Part shown: piece by piece, positions 27,546-41,478 of the stretch
Position numbering within the stretch: position 1 is the stretch's first letter
Layout of the letters: each line of letters opens with the position of its first letter
Origin: Epiperipatus broadwayi
Taxonomy: Eukaryota; Onychophora; Udeonychophora; Euonychophora; Peripatidae
Direction of reading: 5' to 3'
NCBI GenBank assembly: GCA_028023455.1
Contig: JAQFVV010006428.1
Coordinates: 38,501-102,500, forward strand
Length of the DNA stretch: 64,000 nucleotides
Program-made: the position numbers and the translations under genes
The notes under the pieces: generated by a model
Databases searched by the model: none
What the model was told of the DNA's origin: nothing
The model's input: the letters and a program-made list of their open reading frames with translations, nothing else

Positions 27546-28182
27546 TTTATAATAATATATTTATACGTATATAATAGTAATTTCAGCTGGAGTTTATATA
27601 TTTTGCAGTTATTTTATAGTTATCCATAAATATTTCTTTTTTTTTTAATGTATAATTATTTTTCAAATTTTATTAAAAGATAGAAATCAAAAACAATCTT
27701 AAATAAGAATTCTGTGCCCACTTATAAAAATAGATACAACATTTTGACATTTTTTCCTTTAAAGCAAATAAATATATATTATATGTTACACAAAACTTAT
27801 AGATAAGCAAAAAATTGCTGATAACTTAAATACAATTTATCAAATTATAAATATCAAAGTTAAAATCAATTACATGATTCTCAGATGATACGTTGGTAAT
27901 GCAAATGGAGAAGGGAAAAATATTAATAATTAAAGCATTTTATTGGAATAGATATCTTACGATTTATTCAGTTAATATTATGATAACCTATAAAAATGAT
28001 ATTATCTTGATAATTAATGAACCATTAGGCACAACCGAAATATGCAATAACCTATTTAAACTGCTGTTTATAAATGTAAAATTTCATATTTTCATACTTT
28101 ACTGAGAAATAATAAAAACTGATGTAATACTGAAATACAAGTATAGTATATATATATAAACACTTAAGCTAAATATAATTAA
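27546..28182. other. AT-rich stretch, no gene recognised
   Basis: A 70-codon frame at 27893-28105 has no support from splice sites or family resemblance. Confidence 0.5.
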
Positions 28183-28520
28183 AGGGGATTTGAACCCAGA
28201 CATTCAAGCTTCTTATAATCATCCACTCTGTCCAATATAACATACACAAGACCCTATGCATGTCAAAAAGATAAATGATGTCGAATATATGTATTTCATT
28301 CTGAATTAGCACTCATTAGTTGGTCCAGATCATTCTCTCCCATAAATATATATAATCAGTTGTCCATTTATCTACACACTTTAATGGACAAGCTTCAATA
28401 CTAATCACTCTCCACTCTTCAGCCAAACATATCACTGAAAATCACATGATGTAATGTGGAAAATACTTGTTGTTGTCAATATTATAACCATATCCATGTT
28501 GACCTTAACTCAAATTAACC
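28183..28520 (+). repeat. Family D repeat copy
   Basis: Landmarks in family order: GGGATTTGAACCCAGACATT, CAAAAAGATAAATGATG, CATTAGTTGGTCCAGATCAT, ACTTTAATGGACAAGCTTCA, and an ATCACTGAAAATC stretch near the end. Confidence 0.75.
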
Positions 28521-29480
28521 CTTATATGTAGGAATAAGTCCATTAAATACAGAGAAGTATGGACAGAATAGAGGCTGGATATGTAATATTGAAATTCAAG
28601 TATAAATAAGTTATTAATAGTACTAAAAGAAAAAAATACTATAATTTAATAGTAAGTACTTAATACTCATTACAAACAACATATTACCATATTAAATTTT
28701 GTCAAAATTTGAAAATTTTCAAAAAAAGATGTTCTTACTGACCTTGATACTTCACAAATTCATTAATAAAAAATGGTGGAAAGAAAAACTCATATTCCTT
28801 ACACAAAAGATAAATTTTTGTATAATCATAAATGAAAATTTCTTGTTAAAAATAATCGATTGGTTTACTACTTGTAGTTCTTAAATACTTTGAGTTTCAA
28901 CATGGGGAAGCTCCATTACAAGTCTGACTTTAAACTGAGAAGTCTTCCAATCTACCAGTGCATAAAGAATCGCAGCTTATTATTTATTAATTTATTATTA
29001 TTATTATTGCTCCACAACATTATTATCCTTTCAATTTTTAAGTTTAAATCGCAGCATTTAAATGCTGTTATATTCAAATAATTTTAGGATACTGTTATTA
29101 GGGTTTCATTCATTGTAATTATGGTCCGAAGCTGCAACGGAATCAACAGTATCTAATTGCAGCAATTTTTTCAAAACTGACTTGCAAAAAAGCAAAAATG
29201 GCATTTAGTTATAAATCAATTTTTATAAAGCAGTTATTTATCAAAAATTGCATTGTAAAGTAAGTCTTATCTTCCATTTACTATCAAATAATAGGTAAGT
29301 AGAAAAATATATTAGTAGTGGTAAACTATAAATAAGTACTTAGATAAGTAAGTACATTGCTATATACTTATCTATATGTATAGGTAGATTTTGTATACTT
29401 TAAGACATGTTTAACTTAAATCTTATTTAATTAATACAATGAAGATGATAAAAGACAGATTCTGTATCCAGCCTTTTATT
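28521..29480. other. AT-rich stretch, no gene recognised
   Basis: Short frames at 28699-28884 and 28890-29081 have no supporting evidence. A small inverted repeat (GATACTGTTA and ACAGTATC) occurs around 29089-29154. Confidence 0.45.
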
Positions 29481-29482
29481 AT

Positions 29483-29725
29483 TGATGAAGAGTTTAATAA
29501 CTTTTAAATGTCATATTCCATCTATCTGGTAAATTAATTTCGCTCTGAAATACCAACAATGTTGACAAAGGTATGTTTATAGACATTATAGCTCCAAAAA
29601 TAAATGGACTTATTCTATTATTGATCCTTTGTTCAACATTTAGAGTGATTTTATCATTTAGCCTGAGAGATAGTGATTTATATTTTTTATTTACATAAGG
29701 ATGAACTCGCAAAATGTTACATATA
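29483..29725 (+). repeat. Possible Penelope pLTR remnant
   Basis: TTGATGA, a weak stem AGAGTT/AACTTT and TAAATGTC (29482-29512) resemble a decayed hammerhead (compare GAAACGTC at 5924). About 190 bp on, GGATGAACTCGCAAAAT (29699-29715) nearly equals GGATGAACCCGCAAAAT at the end of the family B element (5961-5977). No coding part was found with it. Confidence 0.35.
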
Positions 29726-31200
29726 TATGGTGTGTAGAGATATAAATAAATGGTAGTTGAATGAATAAGTAGTTAAATAAAATATTGGGTTAATAACTAA
29801 TTTGACCAGCTTTGTTTCATATTCGATTTTTATTTTAACATTTCTTAAATGATGTTTTCTTTTATTCGAATCCTTAAATAGAATTACAGTGTTTTTAAGA
29901 ATTTGGAATAGATATAAGAAATATTTAGTTATTAAGGTTATATTCTATTTAACATAAATATATAATACATAAATAAAAATATTTAGCTAGATAGGAAATG
30001 ATTTATTACATTTTCCAATAGTTGGCAATATTTTTTTTTTTAAAAAACTTAATCTAAATGAAATATAAAATTTGTAGCAGCGGAAGCGTTTCTCTGAATT
30101 TAAAAAGATCAGTGTAGTCTTCATCCTTTCTAATAGTTATCTAATAAATTAAAATTAGTTTTATAGACTTCTAAATAATTGTTGGTATAATAATCAGTAC
30201 CACATTAATGTAAAATAATAATATATCATAGGGAAACAATTCTGTTTGCGATATCATAATTGCGCATTCTAATTTTACGCCTATATTCTGTGATTGAAAT
30301 ATTTTAATTATTTGCAAGATGATTCTGTTTTATTTTCTTCCATATAGTTGGCACAGCAGCCTGGCTATCAATACATCTTCGAAGCTAAATGATTATTAGT
30401 CATTATTACAGAGAATAACAACACAAAACTTGAAAAAACAAACACTCAAATTCTCAACACGTATAATTAAAGCAATTTGGTGAAAATTACTTACTTCTTC
30501 AGTGATGCTTAAGAGACGTTGTTGAAAAGATTATGGCATAAAAATGGGTTATTTATAATAAAATATTTTCTTAACTTTTTAAATAAATTAAATGAATATG
30601 AAAAGTGATACCTAGAAATATTTTTGATGTAAAAGCAGTATTAATATTATTTATTGTCCTTTCTCAAATGTCTTCATCATCTAACTTTTATTTATCATAT
30701 TTTGTTATACTTTTAATTGCACAACTCTAGATAATATAAAAACTGAATATCCTATTTATCTCAGATGAATATAAGCAAATTCTACTAAATTCTGATTATG
30801 CATATATATTCTAACCACAATCTCTGTTAGACGAACGATTGATAAATAAATAACTGGGAGGGAAACTTAATAGGATTGGGTTGATAAAACTATCTATACC
30901 CGGGCGCCAAATTGTAACTGTATTCTTATATATAATGCCCAGAGATCACCATCAATGCTTTCTACTCTAGAATACGGGGAAGAAGTAATTACATTTTTCA
31001 AACGAATATAATGTTAATACGGTCAGTTACGAGACATCACGTTCTTACTTTTGAACTTTGTAATATTATACAAATAATTTCTTGATAAGTTATTATTACT
31101 AGCAAAATAATATAAACAACTTTCTACCACCACTATACACAGATATATGATCTCCAACGGTAATTATAGAAATATTATTTTGTATCTCTAATATTGAAAT
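29726..31200. other. AT-rich stretch, no gene recognised
   Basis: Nothing identifiable. Confidence 0.5.
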
Positions 31201-31215
31201 GACTAGAAATAACTC

Positions 31216-31252
31216 AGCCCCCCTTTTTTTTTTTTTTAAAAAAAAAAAGGAG
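31216..31252. repeat. Poly(T)-poly(A) hairpin
   Basis: A C6 run, a T run of about 14 and an A run of about 11 followed by GG form a simple palindrome capped by G/C runs. Confidence 0.85.
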
Positions 31253-31585
31253 AAAAAAACAACACCGTAAGTTTATGCAGAGAACTTATAACTTATCTTA
31301 ATATTACTTATTACTAGATTATTATTTAATTCAAAGTAAAATAAAATATGTTATTAACCCTTCTCATTTAACCCAATATATACTCGTTTTGTTCTCAGCA
31401 TCTATTACTTTTAACAGTCACAATTATTTAATATCAAATGTCCTTGTTGTTTTCTCCTTTATATCTTTTCAAATGATAACGTTTAATCTCATTTCCCTCA
31501 ACACACACATGCAAGAATGGAGTGTACCTTTTATTCTTAATAACTCCAGACTAAATAATATTTATTCTATATAAAGCTCAGTTAG

Positions 31586-31725
31586 TTAGTTGAAATTAAA
31601 TTGAAAGATTTACAGTTTCAGCATTATTCAAACAGCCATCATAACATCTGATTGGCTGCCAGATAAGTATTATAATAAGTGCTAAGGGCGAAAGATTTGC
31701 AGCCTTTCAATTTAATTTCAACTCC
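31586..31725. repeat. Small foldback MITE
   Basis: Inverted ends TTGAAATTAAATTGAAAG (near 31589) and CTTTCAATTTAATTTCAA (ending near 31721) are perfect over about 18 bp. The interior contains ACATCTGATTGGCTG, a motif also found in the foldbacks at 47901-48159 and 54072-54454. Confidence 0.7.
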
Positions 31726-34700
31726 AGACTAAGCATTACTATAATAATAATAATATTCTTTAACTTCTGAAAATTTATAATATTTTATTTCCAAGCTAGT
31801 TCTCTAGAATTCAATAATTACAATACTCTTATTTCTCAAGGTTTCGGTCTATTGGTAAGACGTAACCATCCATTACTGTTTAATTCATTACTAACCCCTG
31901 GATACGATTTCCAAGTACACAAATTGAAGAGACATACACTTATGTAAGCTAATGTCTATTCTTAATATAGCCAACAATATATGTTATGGCGATAAGAATA
32001 ATTTTATTAACTGCAAAATTATTAATTAACTAAATAAGCAATCTAATAAATTTTGATTGTAGTTTATTATTATTATTAGGGGACGTCTCCAAATATCAAG
32101 AGTAGAGAAGGGATTTTATATCAACTCCCTATATTAGTTACATTGTAACGAATTAAAAAAAGATTTATTATATTTGAATTTACAATATTTTCTTTTATCT
32201 TATCTTATCTCTTCTGCTTTCCAATAAACAATGAATACTTCGTATATGTTTGTCGTTTATATTCTTATATCATTTATTAATACACTATTTGGATTTATTA
32301 TTCCCTTTAATAAAGATATTTCATGATCGATTTATATCAGAAATACAAGTTATGGAAATCTGTAACTATGACAGAATTCATAGAATTTTGAATGTGATAA
32401 GATTTTATGACTCTATACTTCTGCCATGTTTATAAAAGTTGGTAAGGTGGTAAGTAACCATATGAGTTTTATAAGGCGGTGTAAGGTTCTAGATACTCAA
32501 AATATCAAGATATGAGACACAATTTAAATTTAAAAATAATAACGAATGTTTATTAAATAATTAAATAAAGAACGAAAAAAAAAAAATACAATTAAATAAA
32601 GCATCTTGGCAATCCCTAAATATATATATATATAAAATAAAATACTTACTTAACTTATTTACAAATGGGATTTTTACTAGCTACAACTTTAAGACTAGCA
32701 TAAATTGGTTTTGCCAAGTTACATTGTTTAAAATATTAACTTAAGATTACAACTTTTGAATTAATCAAGGTGTGCATTTGATAATCATTTCCTATTTTGA
32801 CCCCTTGTCTTATTTTAAAATTAATGCGCTTAATCATGAAGCTGGGCTTCCAATTTATAATATAAACCTATTATTGTTATAAAATTTTAACCTACTGCCC
32901 ATTCAATTCGCTGGCCTACTTTAATATTAGATTTCTTTTTTTTTTTCAAACAATATTTATAATAATTATAAAATTAGGACCTTTAAATGGCAATAAAACA
33001 ATTTTTATTTTCTACATAAATTTTTTTTTGATATTCAAATCTTCTAGTCACTCATTCCGATTATTAGTGTCAACATATATTCAACATCCCTGACATTCTA
33101 CTAATTATCTGAAATACATATCTACTAATTATGTTGCAAATACATATCAACATTCAATATCCTTTATGTAAAATGATGACAACTTTGTTACCAGTCCAGC
33201 GATGATTTATTTCTGGATTAACTGGTAAGATGCTCAATGCTTACCTGTGTTTGAATTTTAAAATACACATATTTGGACTAAGTATCAGTCGCACATAAGC
33301 TAAAGGCAAAACTCAGCTACTCCGTACATAAATATACAAATATAATTTTAACATTAACCCCTCCACAAGTAACTCTTACTCTACCTTGCAATTTCTCTCC
33401 ATGCTAAAGACTTACAATTGCTATATTCTACCTCATTCCACATTCCTTGATAATGTAAACTTTAGTGTATTCATAAGTGAAAATAAAATAAGTTACTAAT
33501 AACTTTTAAGTATTAACATGAACCTGAGAGTCTCCTTCTTCCTGAGGCTAAACGTTATGTGAGGAACTAGTCTCTACACATATATTTTAAAAGGCATGCT
33601 AAGACACTACACTACAACCATACAAACAATTCCCTTATTAGGAAATAAATATAAATGGAGCTGGGATCAAGTCCTTGTTCTCCTGATACCTTCATACAAA
33701 ATGATTGAATGGTAAGATAGCTATTCTCTATCCCTTGAAGTGGTAAAACTACTCTACCTCAACTAACAATAGTTATTTGCAACTTTCCATAACAGACAGA
33801 GGTACCATATCATTGATGTATGAACCGATCAGTCTTAAACGACTACAAATAAAATTTACCAAATCAATTAATTTTATAGGTCAAGAAATAAGCATCATTT
33901 ATTTAAGATTCATGATTAAGATAAATCGCACATACTCACTAATGTATAGCAATAAATATCAAAAATTTAATTGACATTAGATATAAAATATCGATTTAAA
34001 ATTACAAGCATAAAGATAAGTTTATAATCATTCATACCTTTTTCGCTTTTACTGTTCATTAATACTATGGGCTTAAGCAATTTTCTAAGGGTCAACAATT
34101 CTCTATAACCTTCAATAGTTTAGCATAGGGTCAAAATCACCTTCATAATTCTCTATTAATCTTAATTACCTACTAAACATTTAAAAAAAAAGTAAAATGT
34201 TACATAAGCTAAAGTTGACTCTTCTGCAAGGTACATACTTATCCAATTAGAAACACATACTTATCGTAAACAAACAATATTTCGCGGATTTTTGTGCATG
34301 GCCATGGCAAATACATTAAATTTATCCCAATTTGACGATTATTGAAGTAACGCAAACTTAATATTAATTTAGTATGTAGGTACGTCAACGATCCTGATTA
34401 TTAAGCTTAATCACCATCATTCACATTTGTTGATCGATAGTTTTTAAGGTTAGATTCACTTTTACCGATTTTATTCCCGGGTTTATAATAGTAGATGCTT
34501 CACTTGTACACTTTTATTCCAAGGTTTTCTTTATAGACACTTTTTCTCGAACTTTATTTCAATAGTTATTATTATTAACGTTTCACTTTTTCAAATTCGA
34601 TTTCCAGATTTATCATAGATGCTTCTTTTCAAATGTTTATTCTAGGATTTGTATTCATAAGTGCTTAAGATGATATACTAATTTATTTCCATTCCATGAT

Positions 34701-36350
34701 GTCTTCAATGTTTAGCAAGAGCTTCTTGTCCAATAATCCTTATTCTGGCATGTATTAAGTTAAATATTCAAATAAACAATAAGTACAAATATTAATTATT
34801 TTAGCTATATTTTCAACTGGCTACATTAAGAATCCAAATATCCATTTATATTTTTTAATCAAGCAACAGATAAAATATCTATTCATCAATATTTGTCCCT
34901 GAATCATTTCTCTTTAAATCGAAGCTTATAAATTTGATGCGGAGATTGAGGTATAATGCAGCAAATTCTTGTTACGAATACATTTTCTCATCAATTAATT
35001 TTACAGGAGAGATAGCTATGCCTATCTATGTTTTTAGTAATTCATGGACATATATATATATATACACTTTTTACAATTATCAGATTGTTATGTGCGAAGC
35101 AGACAATAAGAGCAGAGAATCGGAATTGATGGTTCATTAGCCACTAGATTTTACAAAGAACTCCTCTACAAACATCATTTTCCCATTTGTATATTCTGAC
35201 TCTCACCCCCATACCGGGCTACTTCTTTTAATCTTTGACCCTATGTATTAAATTCTGATTGGTTTATTAATTTCAATTCTTATTTTATTTCCATCTTTAT
35301 TTTGAAACTTTTTCCCGCTTTACCCCAAGAAAATGGTACGACAAGAAAAAAAAGTAATGGTGGTCAATTTTATTTAAATCTATTTTTAATAAATAAAATT
35401 GAGTAAATTTTAAAATTAAATTTAGAATTGAAAATAATAATTAATTTCTTTAAAACCACTATAAAGTGAATTCCTTTTTCTTATACTATCGTATGATGCA
35501 TAATTTTTTACGATTACCCGTATAATTAAAAAAAAAAACACAAGTATATACACCACACTAAAATATACATAATACCAAATAGTGATTTTCTCGTTAGTAT
35601 TCTTATTAGCACTAAATGTCCTTCATAAATTTCCTAAATTTTAAATTTATTCTCATGAAAAGAAATGTTACTCAAATGCTATCTATAACAAGCTAAATTT
35701 TTATTCGTACTATCATTTTTATTTATAAATATTATTATTAACAAGACCTTTCTGTTTAGATTTTTATAAATCAACATCTTGAGGTATCATAATGCAAGCA
35801 CAACAGTCAACCCTCCTTCCTTCTTTATGGGGATATATTATAGTTTTGAATAAAGTACAAATATACTTTTCTTCCTTTCTTGAATCCATACGATTATTGG
35901 TTTCGCCAAATAAAGCTCTTAACTTTTCTTTAAGTTTAAAAAAAAAATCCTTTTTTTTTTATTATGATATGATTATTAATTAATACTATTGTTCTTTTCT
36001 CAATCGTTAGTTTCTTTATGGAAGAAACTAAGGGTTACAATATATTGAGCCAGTTAAAAGGTTCCTTCAAATATAATTGTGTACCTATAGTTGTTTAAAT
36101 TTTTGGGGGGATGTGGACTTGTTATTTCACTCTAAAATAATGACTAAAACTGGTAATTGATAACTCTCTATTTTATCTGGCAAAACATAACACCTACCAC
36201 TATATTTTAATTAATATCTTAACCGTATTTTATTGCTTATTCTGTTTAATAGTAATTCAAAATTAAAATCAATGAAGGATATCCAAATGTAGTTAGTAGA
36301 TAAACTTCAATAACAATTTAATTTGTGATCACACTGTATTTGAAATAACA
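31726..36350. other. AT-rich stretch, no gene recognised
   Basis: Searched for downstream prolyl 4-hydroxylase exons and for element ends; none could be supported. Short frames at 32250, 33777, 34934 and 35792 lack splice sites and family resemblance. Confidence 0.45.
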
Positions 36351-36483
36351 GTACTTTGGTATTATTTCTGCAACGAAAAAGAGATAAGAGGCCTTTTCAT
36401 ATAAAGGAGTAATCTTGCAAGCCTCAAATAAACCCTACGATTTGAGTGTTATATCTCATTGAGAAACGTGTTTTTAAATGCAA

Positions 36484-37102
36484 GCATCAAATAAACCCTG
36501 CCATTTCATGATTTGCTAAACGATATTCAAAACGTTAAAAATTGTCATTAAACTGCTGCAATTTTGTACTTATTTATTTCACTATCAAATTACTTTGTTG
36601 ACTTTATTTTTTTTTTTTTTCAACAACACATTGGCATTTAAATAAAAAAACACGCTTAATATAAATTTTTCGGAACACCCCCAAAAAAACGGTTGCCTGT
36701 ACAATTGTATTCAAAACACCTTGCATGAAAAATGAGAGAGGGAATAAGGGGAGATATAGATAGATAAGATTAAAACATGAGAGAAAATTACTAGCAAATT
36801 ATGAATATCAGCATCAAATAAACCCTACGACTTCATACTAAAGCCAAACCATTTTCCCTCCAGTCTAAAAATGCCATCAAACGGCTGAACTTTTACACTT
36901 ATTTATTTCGTTATTGAATTATTTTGTTGACTTTGTTGTTTTCTTTTATTTTTTGTTGGCTTATCAAAAACACATTGCCATTTGTTTTTAAAATTATGAT
37001 ATAAAACGTTTTTTCCATCTGCATGAAAAATGAGAGAGGAAATGAGGGGAGATATAGATAGATAAGATTAAAATATGAGAGAAAATTACTAGCAAATAAT
37101 GG
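36484..37102. repeat. Internal imperfect tandem duplication in Merlin copy A
   Basis: Units share GCATCAAATAAACCCT, CTGAACTTTTACACTTATTT-like sequence, GAAAAATGAGAGAGG, GGGGAGATATAGATAGATAA and GAGAGAAAATTACTAGCAAA. The first unit has about 30 extra bases. Confidence 0.8.
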
Positions 37103-38487
37103 ATAGGACAGTTTTAAAATATACTGAAAAGAATTTAATCTCAGACCAACTGTGCCTGAATGCATTATTACAATTCAAAAGTTAAATTTTTAAAGAATTA
37201 TTTTTACCAAACTCGTAAATTCCCATCATTTTCTCTTATTTATGTCAATTCATCTGTCAGATAAAAAATGTTCAATGAATTGATATTAATAAAAGAAACT
37301 GTGTATTGTTTACAAGTTGATTAAAAAGGATTTATTTAAGATTCTGACTTACGAATCATAGAACCAACATTCTTGGTCTGTGTATAAATTATATGCTGCA
37401 TATTTACTAATCACTATTTACGGATTTATTCAAAATACTAGAAAAATATTTTTATTCAGAAATGAGGTATACTAATTAGGCAACATGATACCATCTCAAC
37501 ATTACTAACAGTTCACTTCTGTCAACACAATTTACTCAGCCTCTACGTCACTAAGATAGACATGTACAGATTTTTCAAAACAAACTGCTAAAAGATACGA
37601 AGTTTACATAAATTTAAATATGAAACTGCACAACATAAATTCACTAATATCAGTATTGCACAATAATAAAAAATGTTTTCTATAAAAAAGGGCTTTTGAA
37701 TTTTAAAAAAATGTAATTATCAGATAAAATATTTTTAAACTTTGTCTAGCAGGAATGATCAAGTTATTCAGTAATAAAAGGCATATATAATGCTTTTCAT
37801 TCATTTTTGGAATTAATTTTGGGTTGCAAGCCATCAAATGTTGGAACACTTAGCAATTTCTTGACAGATTCCATTTTAAAGCTAAAAATGTAAAGTTTCA
37901 AAATATCTTTTTACTCCTCTTTAATATCCCCTAGTTTGCGGTAACGGGGAAGATAGATGTGAAAAAGCATTGTTCTGAATATTAATGGTAATAAAAGTCT
38001 TATAATTTATATTTCTTTATTGTTCTGAATTATTTGTTTGGTTTTTTGTTGTTGTTTTTTTTTTTTTTTAAAAAAGACTTTCTGAGTATTTGTTTTTTTG
38101 ACACACTTTGCAATCGTGTCAATTTCGGGGAAACTTTTCAGTTCAGGTGTCCATTTTCTGTGTTAAAACGGTTGTTTGAACGAGATTAATTCCTGATATT
38201 TATTACAGAGTAAATAGTGTATATGCATAATTTATGTGTTTTTGTGGTAAATATTATTTAATAAATATTTTTAGTGATTGTTTTATGTGTCTCTGATAAT
38301 TAAATGATAGTTTTATGTGTATGGGAGTTTATTCTGTACTTTTTATTCAATATATTGTGGGGATGGTGTAGTTTTTAAGATTTTTTTTTTTTTGCTTTAA
38401 AATGTTGGTTGTTTTTAATTACACATTTATTCCTGCAAATCATATATGTTTCCTTTTTTTATAGTTTTACTTGAGTGTGAACATGTT

Positions 38488-38765
38488 AGCTTTAGTCCTG
38501 CAGTACGGTATTTATTAGACTTGCTGTACCTTTTCATATTCATATCAACCTGCCGATAACTTTGTAAATCTTGCTAAAATATCATGTACAAAATCTATGT
38601 ACATGTTACTTTTTCTCCAATCTGGCAAACAATTTGCAAATCTGGTGACAAATATTGTGTACATGTTATTTTGGTCAGATCACAAGATTTACAACGTTAT
38701 CAGCAGATTAATGTGGAAAGGCACAGCACATCTAATACTGCATTGCTGGAATAATACCCAAGTAC
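38488..38765. repeat. Foldback at the right end of Merlin copy A
   Basis: Arms of about 80-90 bp: TTAGACTTGCTGTACC, GATAACTTTGTAAATCTTG on the left pair with CAAGATTTACAACGTTATC and GGCACAGCACATCTAA on the right. It is homologous to 46935-47105. Confidence 0.75.
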
Positions 38766-41224
38766 CAAAATAAGTAATAGAAAAGAAGAAATTAAAACAC
38801 TTTATGTTTAGGGAAATTATTTCATTAAAATAATGTTATTTACTTGAACATTAATGAATGATTAATACATGTTACTCTTCATATGTAAATAATTTATATA
38901 CTTGTGCATGCAGCTGTAGTTAATATTATATAAACATTTTTACATCAACTGTTTAAAGCAACAATTGAATGAAATCCAGGAGAGACATGTGATATAGCAA
39001 CAAGAAAGGAAATTATATATAAAAAAAAATTCATGAAAATAACAAATATGACAAGCAAAATAAAAAGGAAACTTTTTTATTAACTTTATTGAATACTTTT
39101 ATTTTTTGAGGGAATCTACACATATAAACTAACTAGAAGAAACTATATTTTAATTAGCCTATTCTATTTATTGAGATGTCCATATTCTTAAGGCCAGGTA
39201 GAAAAAAAAAACAATAAAAATGGATTGCTAGATTCAAACATGTTGACATCTGTTCCTAAGGATCAGGGATTTAAATTAAAATTATGCAACAAATAAAACG
39301 ACAACTTCCAACAGATTTATTCTAACAAAATATTCAATCAAATTGTCATTCAAATTTTGAACATACACATAAAAAAAATAATTACATGCATATTAGGAGT
39401 AAAGTGTTGGCCATTATAAATAAAATGAATTGGCAATTTCATAGAAGGAACCAAATCAATTTTAAACAACTCCTTCAAGAATTGTTCACTAATGGAAGGA
39501 AAACAAATATAGAAGATTGTAATGCCATCTACCAGATATAGTAGTTTATTATATTCTAGAAATATACTATGTGCATGTCATAATTCTAACATTTATGTTA
39601 TGAAGTTTGTGGGTAACATAGTAAATAGATGAAATACATATAGCTAATATTAAAAGGAATTACAATACTACAGGTTTATTGGATAACACAGGATTCATTG
39701 ATTATTCAAATTTATCTTGATAGATTCATTTATGTGTTGAAAGTGGATTATATAATTATCAACTACCTAACATATATATTGTAATGGGAATATGAACGAT
39801 GATGGCGTTTTTCTTATTTTTATTTATATATAATAATAAATATCCTTAAATTCAAATCATCCACCTTTCGTTCATTACACAAGCAAAGAGAACATATAGA
39901 CATAAATGAATTTATATCCATACCTGATCGAACCTGTGACAATACAGGATATTACCACAAGGTTATCTTTCCCGATCAGCTGTCTCTCGATTGCTGTAAA
40001 ATTAAAAAATTACAGTGCTTGGTTAAATTATAAATATAATGGGATCAGCAATACTGTACAACTATCCTCACGTGTTATTTAGTACTCAAATGGAGCAATA
40101 ATTATAACCAACCCACCTCCGGGTATATTAAACTATTGGAATGGCGAAGAAACGAGACAATACGGATAAATTAATTAAGGAAACATTTACTATAATAATA
40201 AAATAACAAAAAAGGAAATTACATGAAATATTTACATATAATAAAATCATTTAAATATAATACTACAATTAAAAGTATGGGTTAAAATCCTATAAATGTC
40301 TGTAATCTACTAAAATATATTATCCATTTACAGTCGTTCATTCCAAGTATTATAAAAAGACTAATTAATGTCTATCTCATTAATATCTGGAATTGCAATT
40401 GCTTTTACTATGAAGGGTATGTGCACACGTGTTATATATTGGTATGTTATTTATTTTACCTAGGTTTTCTTCTTCTCTGATGTGAATTAGTGTCCTGCTG
40501 ACCATCATGTGGAATTCCTCCACTTTTTTAGTACAGACAGCCATTCTTAGGCTTTGATTTTGGTTTGTGGAATCTCTTCTTTTATACGTAGTGACTTCTC
40601 CATATTAGAATATTGAGGGCATGACAGGCAGATCATCAGGCAGGTGCTACACTGGCAATTGTTACAGGGTGAGGTGACTGTATGAACACAGTGAATTTGA
40701 ATCTACCAGCAACCATGATGGCTCTTAGCCACACATCCTTGAAGGTTCACTTGTGTTGTAGATTAGTTTCATTATTCATACAGTTGGTCAGTATTCTCCG
40801 TTGAGGTCCTTTACTCAGCTTTTCTTCTTTTTTGTAAATTTAATAAACTTTCATGTCTGCTTTCCATTACGTTCTAAGCTCTCCTTTCTCTCAAGACCAA
40901 TACTCTCACCAAAGTCTTCACGTGAACTGTTTTAGAATTAATTAATTAATGTCTTTTATTTTTTCCAAAATTCTTTCCTTATCTTGATCTCTTGCTTAGT
41001 TTTCTTTCACACCTTTTAACTTTAAAATGCTTTCAACAACTTATACAAAATTACTTTCAATTTCATACAATTTTATAACATAATGTTTTACATTTATTTA
41101 TCAATAATTTTCATTTTGACATGCAATAAACCTTGCTGTCTTTATACATACATTCACATATGCATTTCATTTCGTCAAAATGTGTAATTTTAAGAACGGA
41201 TCTTTATCTTCGGTCATATTAATA
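38766..41224. other. Mostly AT-rich stretch, no gene recognised
   Basis: A GC-richer block at about 40440-40860 reads on the minus strand like decayed coding sequence, but I cannot name a family. At 39778-39878 a segment starts TGTAATG and ends CATTACA, like a short LTR, without confirmed target duplications. Confidence 0.4.
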
Positions 41225-41478
41225 CATTGTACAGGCTTAAACCTGCATTTATATATGTAATATATGCGGGGTTCGAACTCAGACTTTCACACGACCCACC
41301 ACTATCAGTGCCATCTCATATTGCTGATCCATCTGATCACACACATGTTGAAAAGATAAATAATCACTAATATACGTATTTCATGCTAAACCAGCAATCA
41401 TCAGTTGGTCTAGATTACTATCCTCACACATATATACAATCAGTGTTCAGCTTTATATTAAGATAGCCAATATTCATT
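41225..41478 (+). repeat. Family D repeat copy, well preserved
   Basis: Contains the sequence most typical of the family: CAGGCTTAAACCTGCATTTA, GGGGTTCGAACTCAGACTTT, a CAGTGCCATCTCATATTGCTG stretch, ACACATGTTGAAAAGATAAA, CGTATTTCATGCTAAACCAG, CATCAGTTGGTCTAGATTAC and CAGTGTTCAGCTTTATATTA. GGTTCGAACTC resembles a pol III B box, so a tRNA-related origin is possible but not shown. Confidence 0.85.

Larger units (their letters stand above)
36351..38765. mobile_element. Merlin-type DNA transposon relic, internally deleted (copy A)
   Basis: Inverted ends GTACTTTGGTATTATTTCTG (36351) and the complement of CTGGAATAATACCCAAGTAC (ending 38765) match the ends of copy B at 45123-47105. Just inside the left end, GAGGCCTTTTCAT and AATCTTGCAAGCCTCAAATAAACC match copy B. 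The part matching the 3' end of copy B's transposase (CCAGTCTAAAAATGCCATCAA region) is present, but the transposase body is gone. An imperfect direct duplication of about 300 bp covers 36484-36809 and 36810-37102. The right end is a foldback (38488-38765), as in copy B. Confidence 0.65.

Noticed and set aside
31389-31574. Short hydrophobic frame and many similar ones across 27-36 kb and 59-62 kb
   Set aside because: Expected by chance in T-rich DNA; no splice sites, homology or conservation evidence.
39778-39878. TGTAATG...CATTACA segment resembling a short solo LTR
   Set aside because: Ends fit TG..CA, but no clear target duplication, partner LTR or primer-binding site could be seen.
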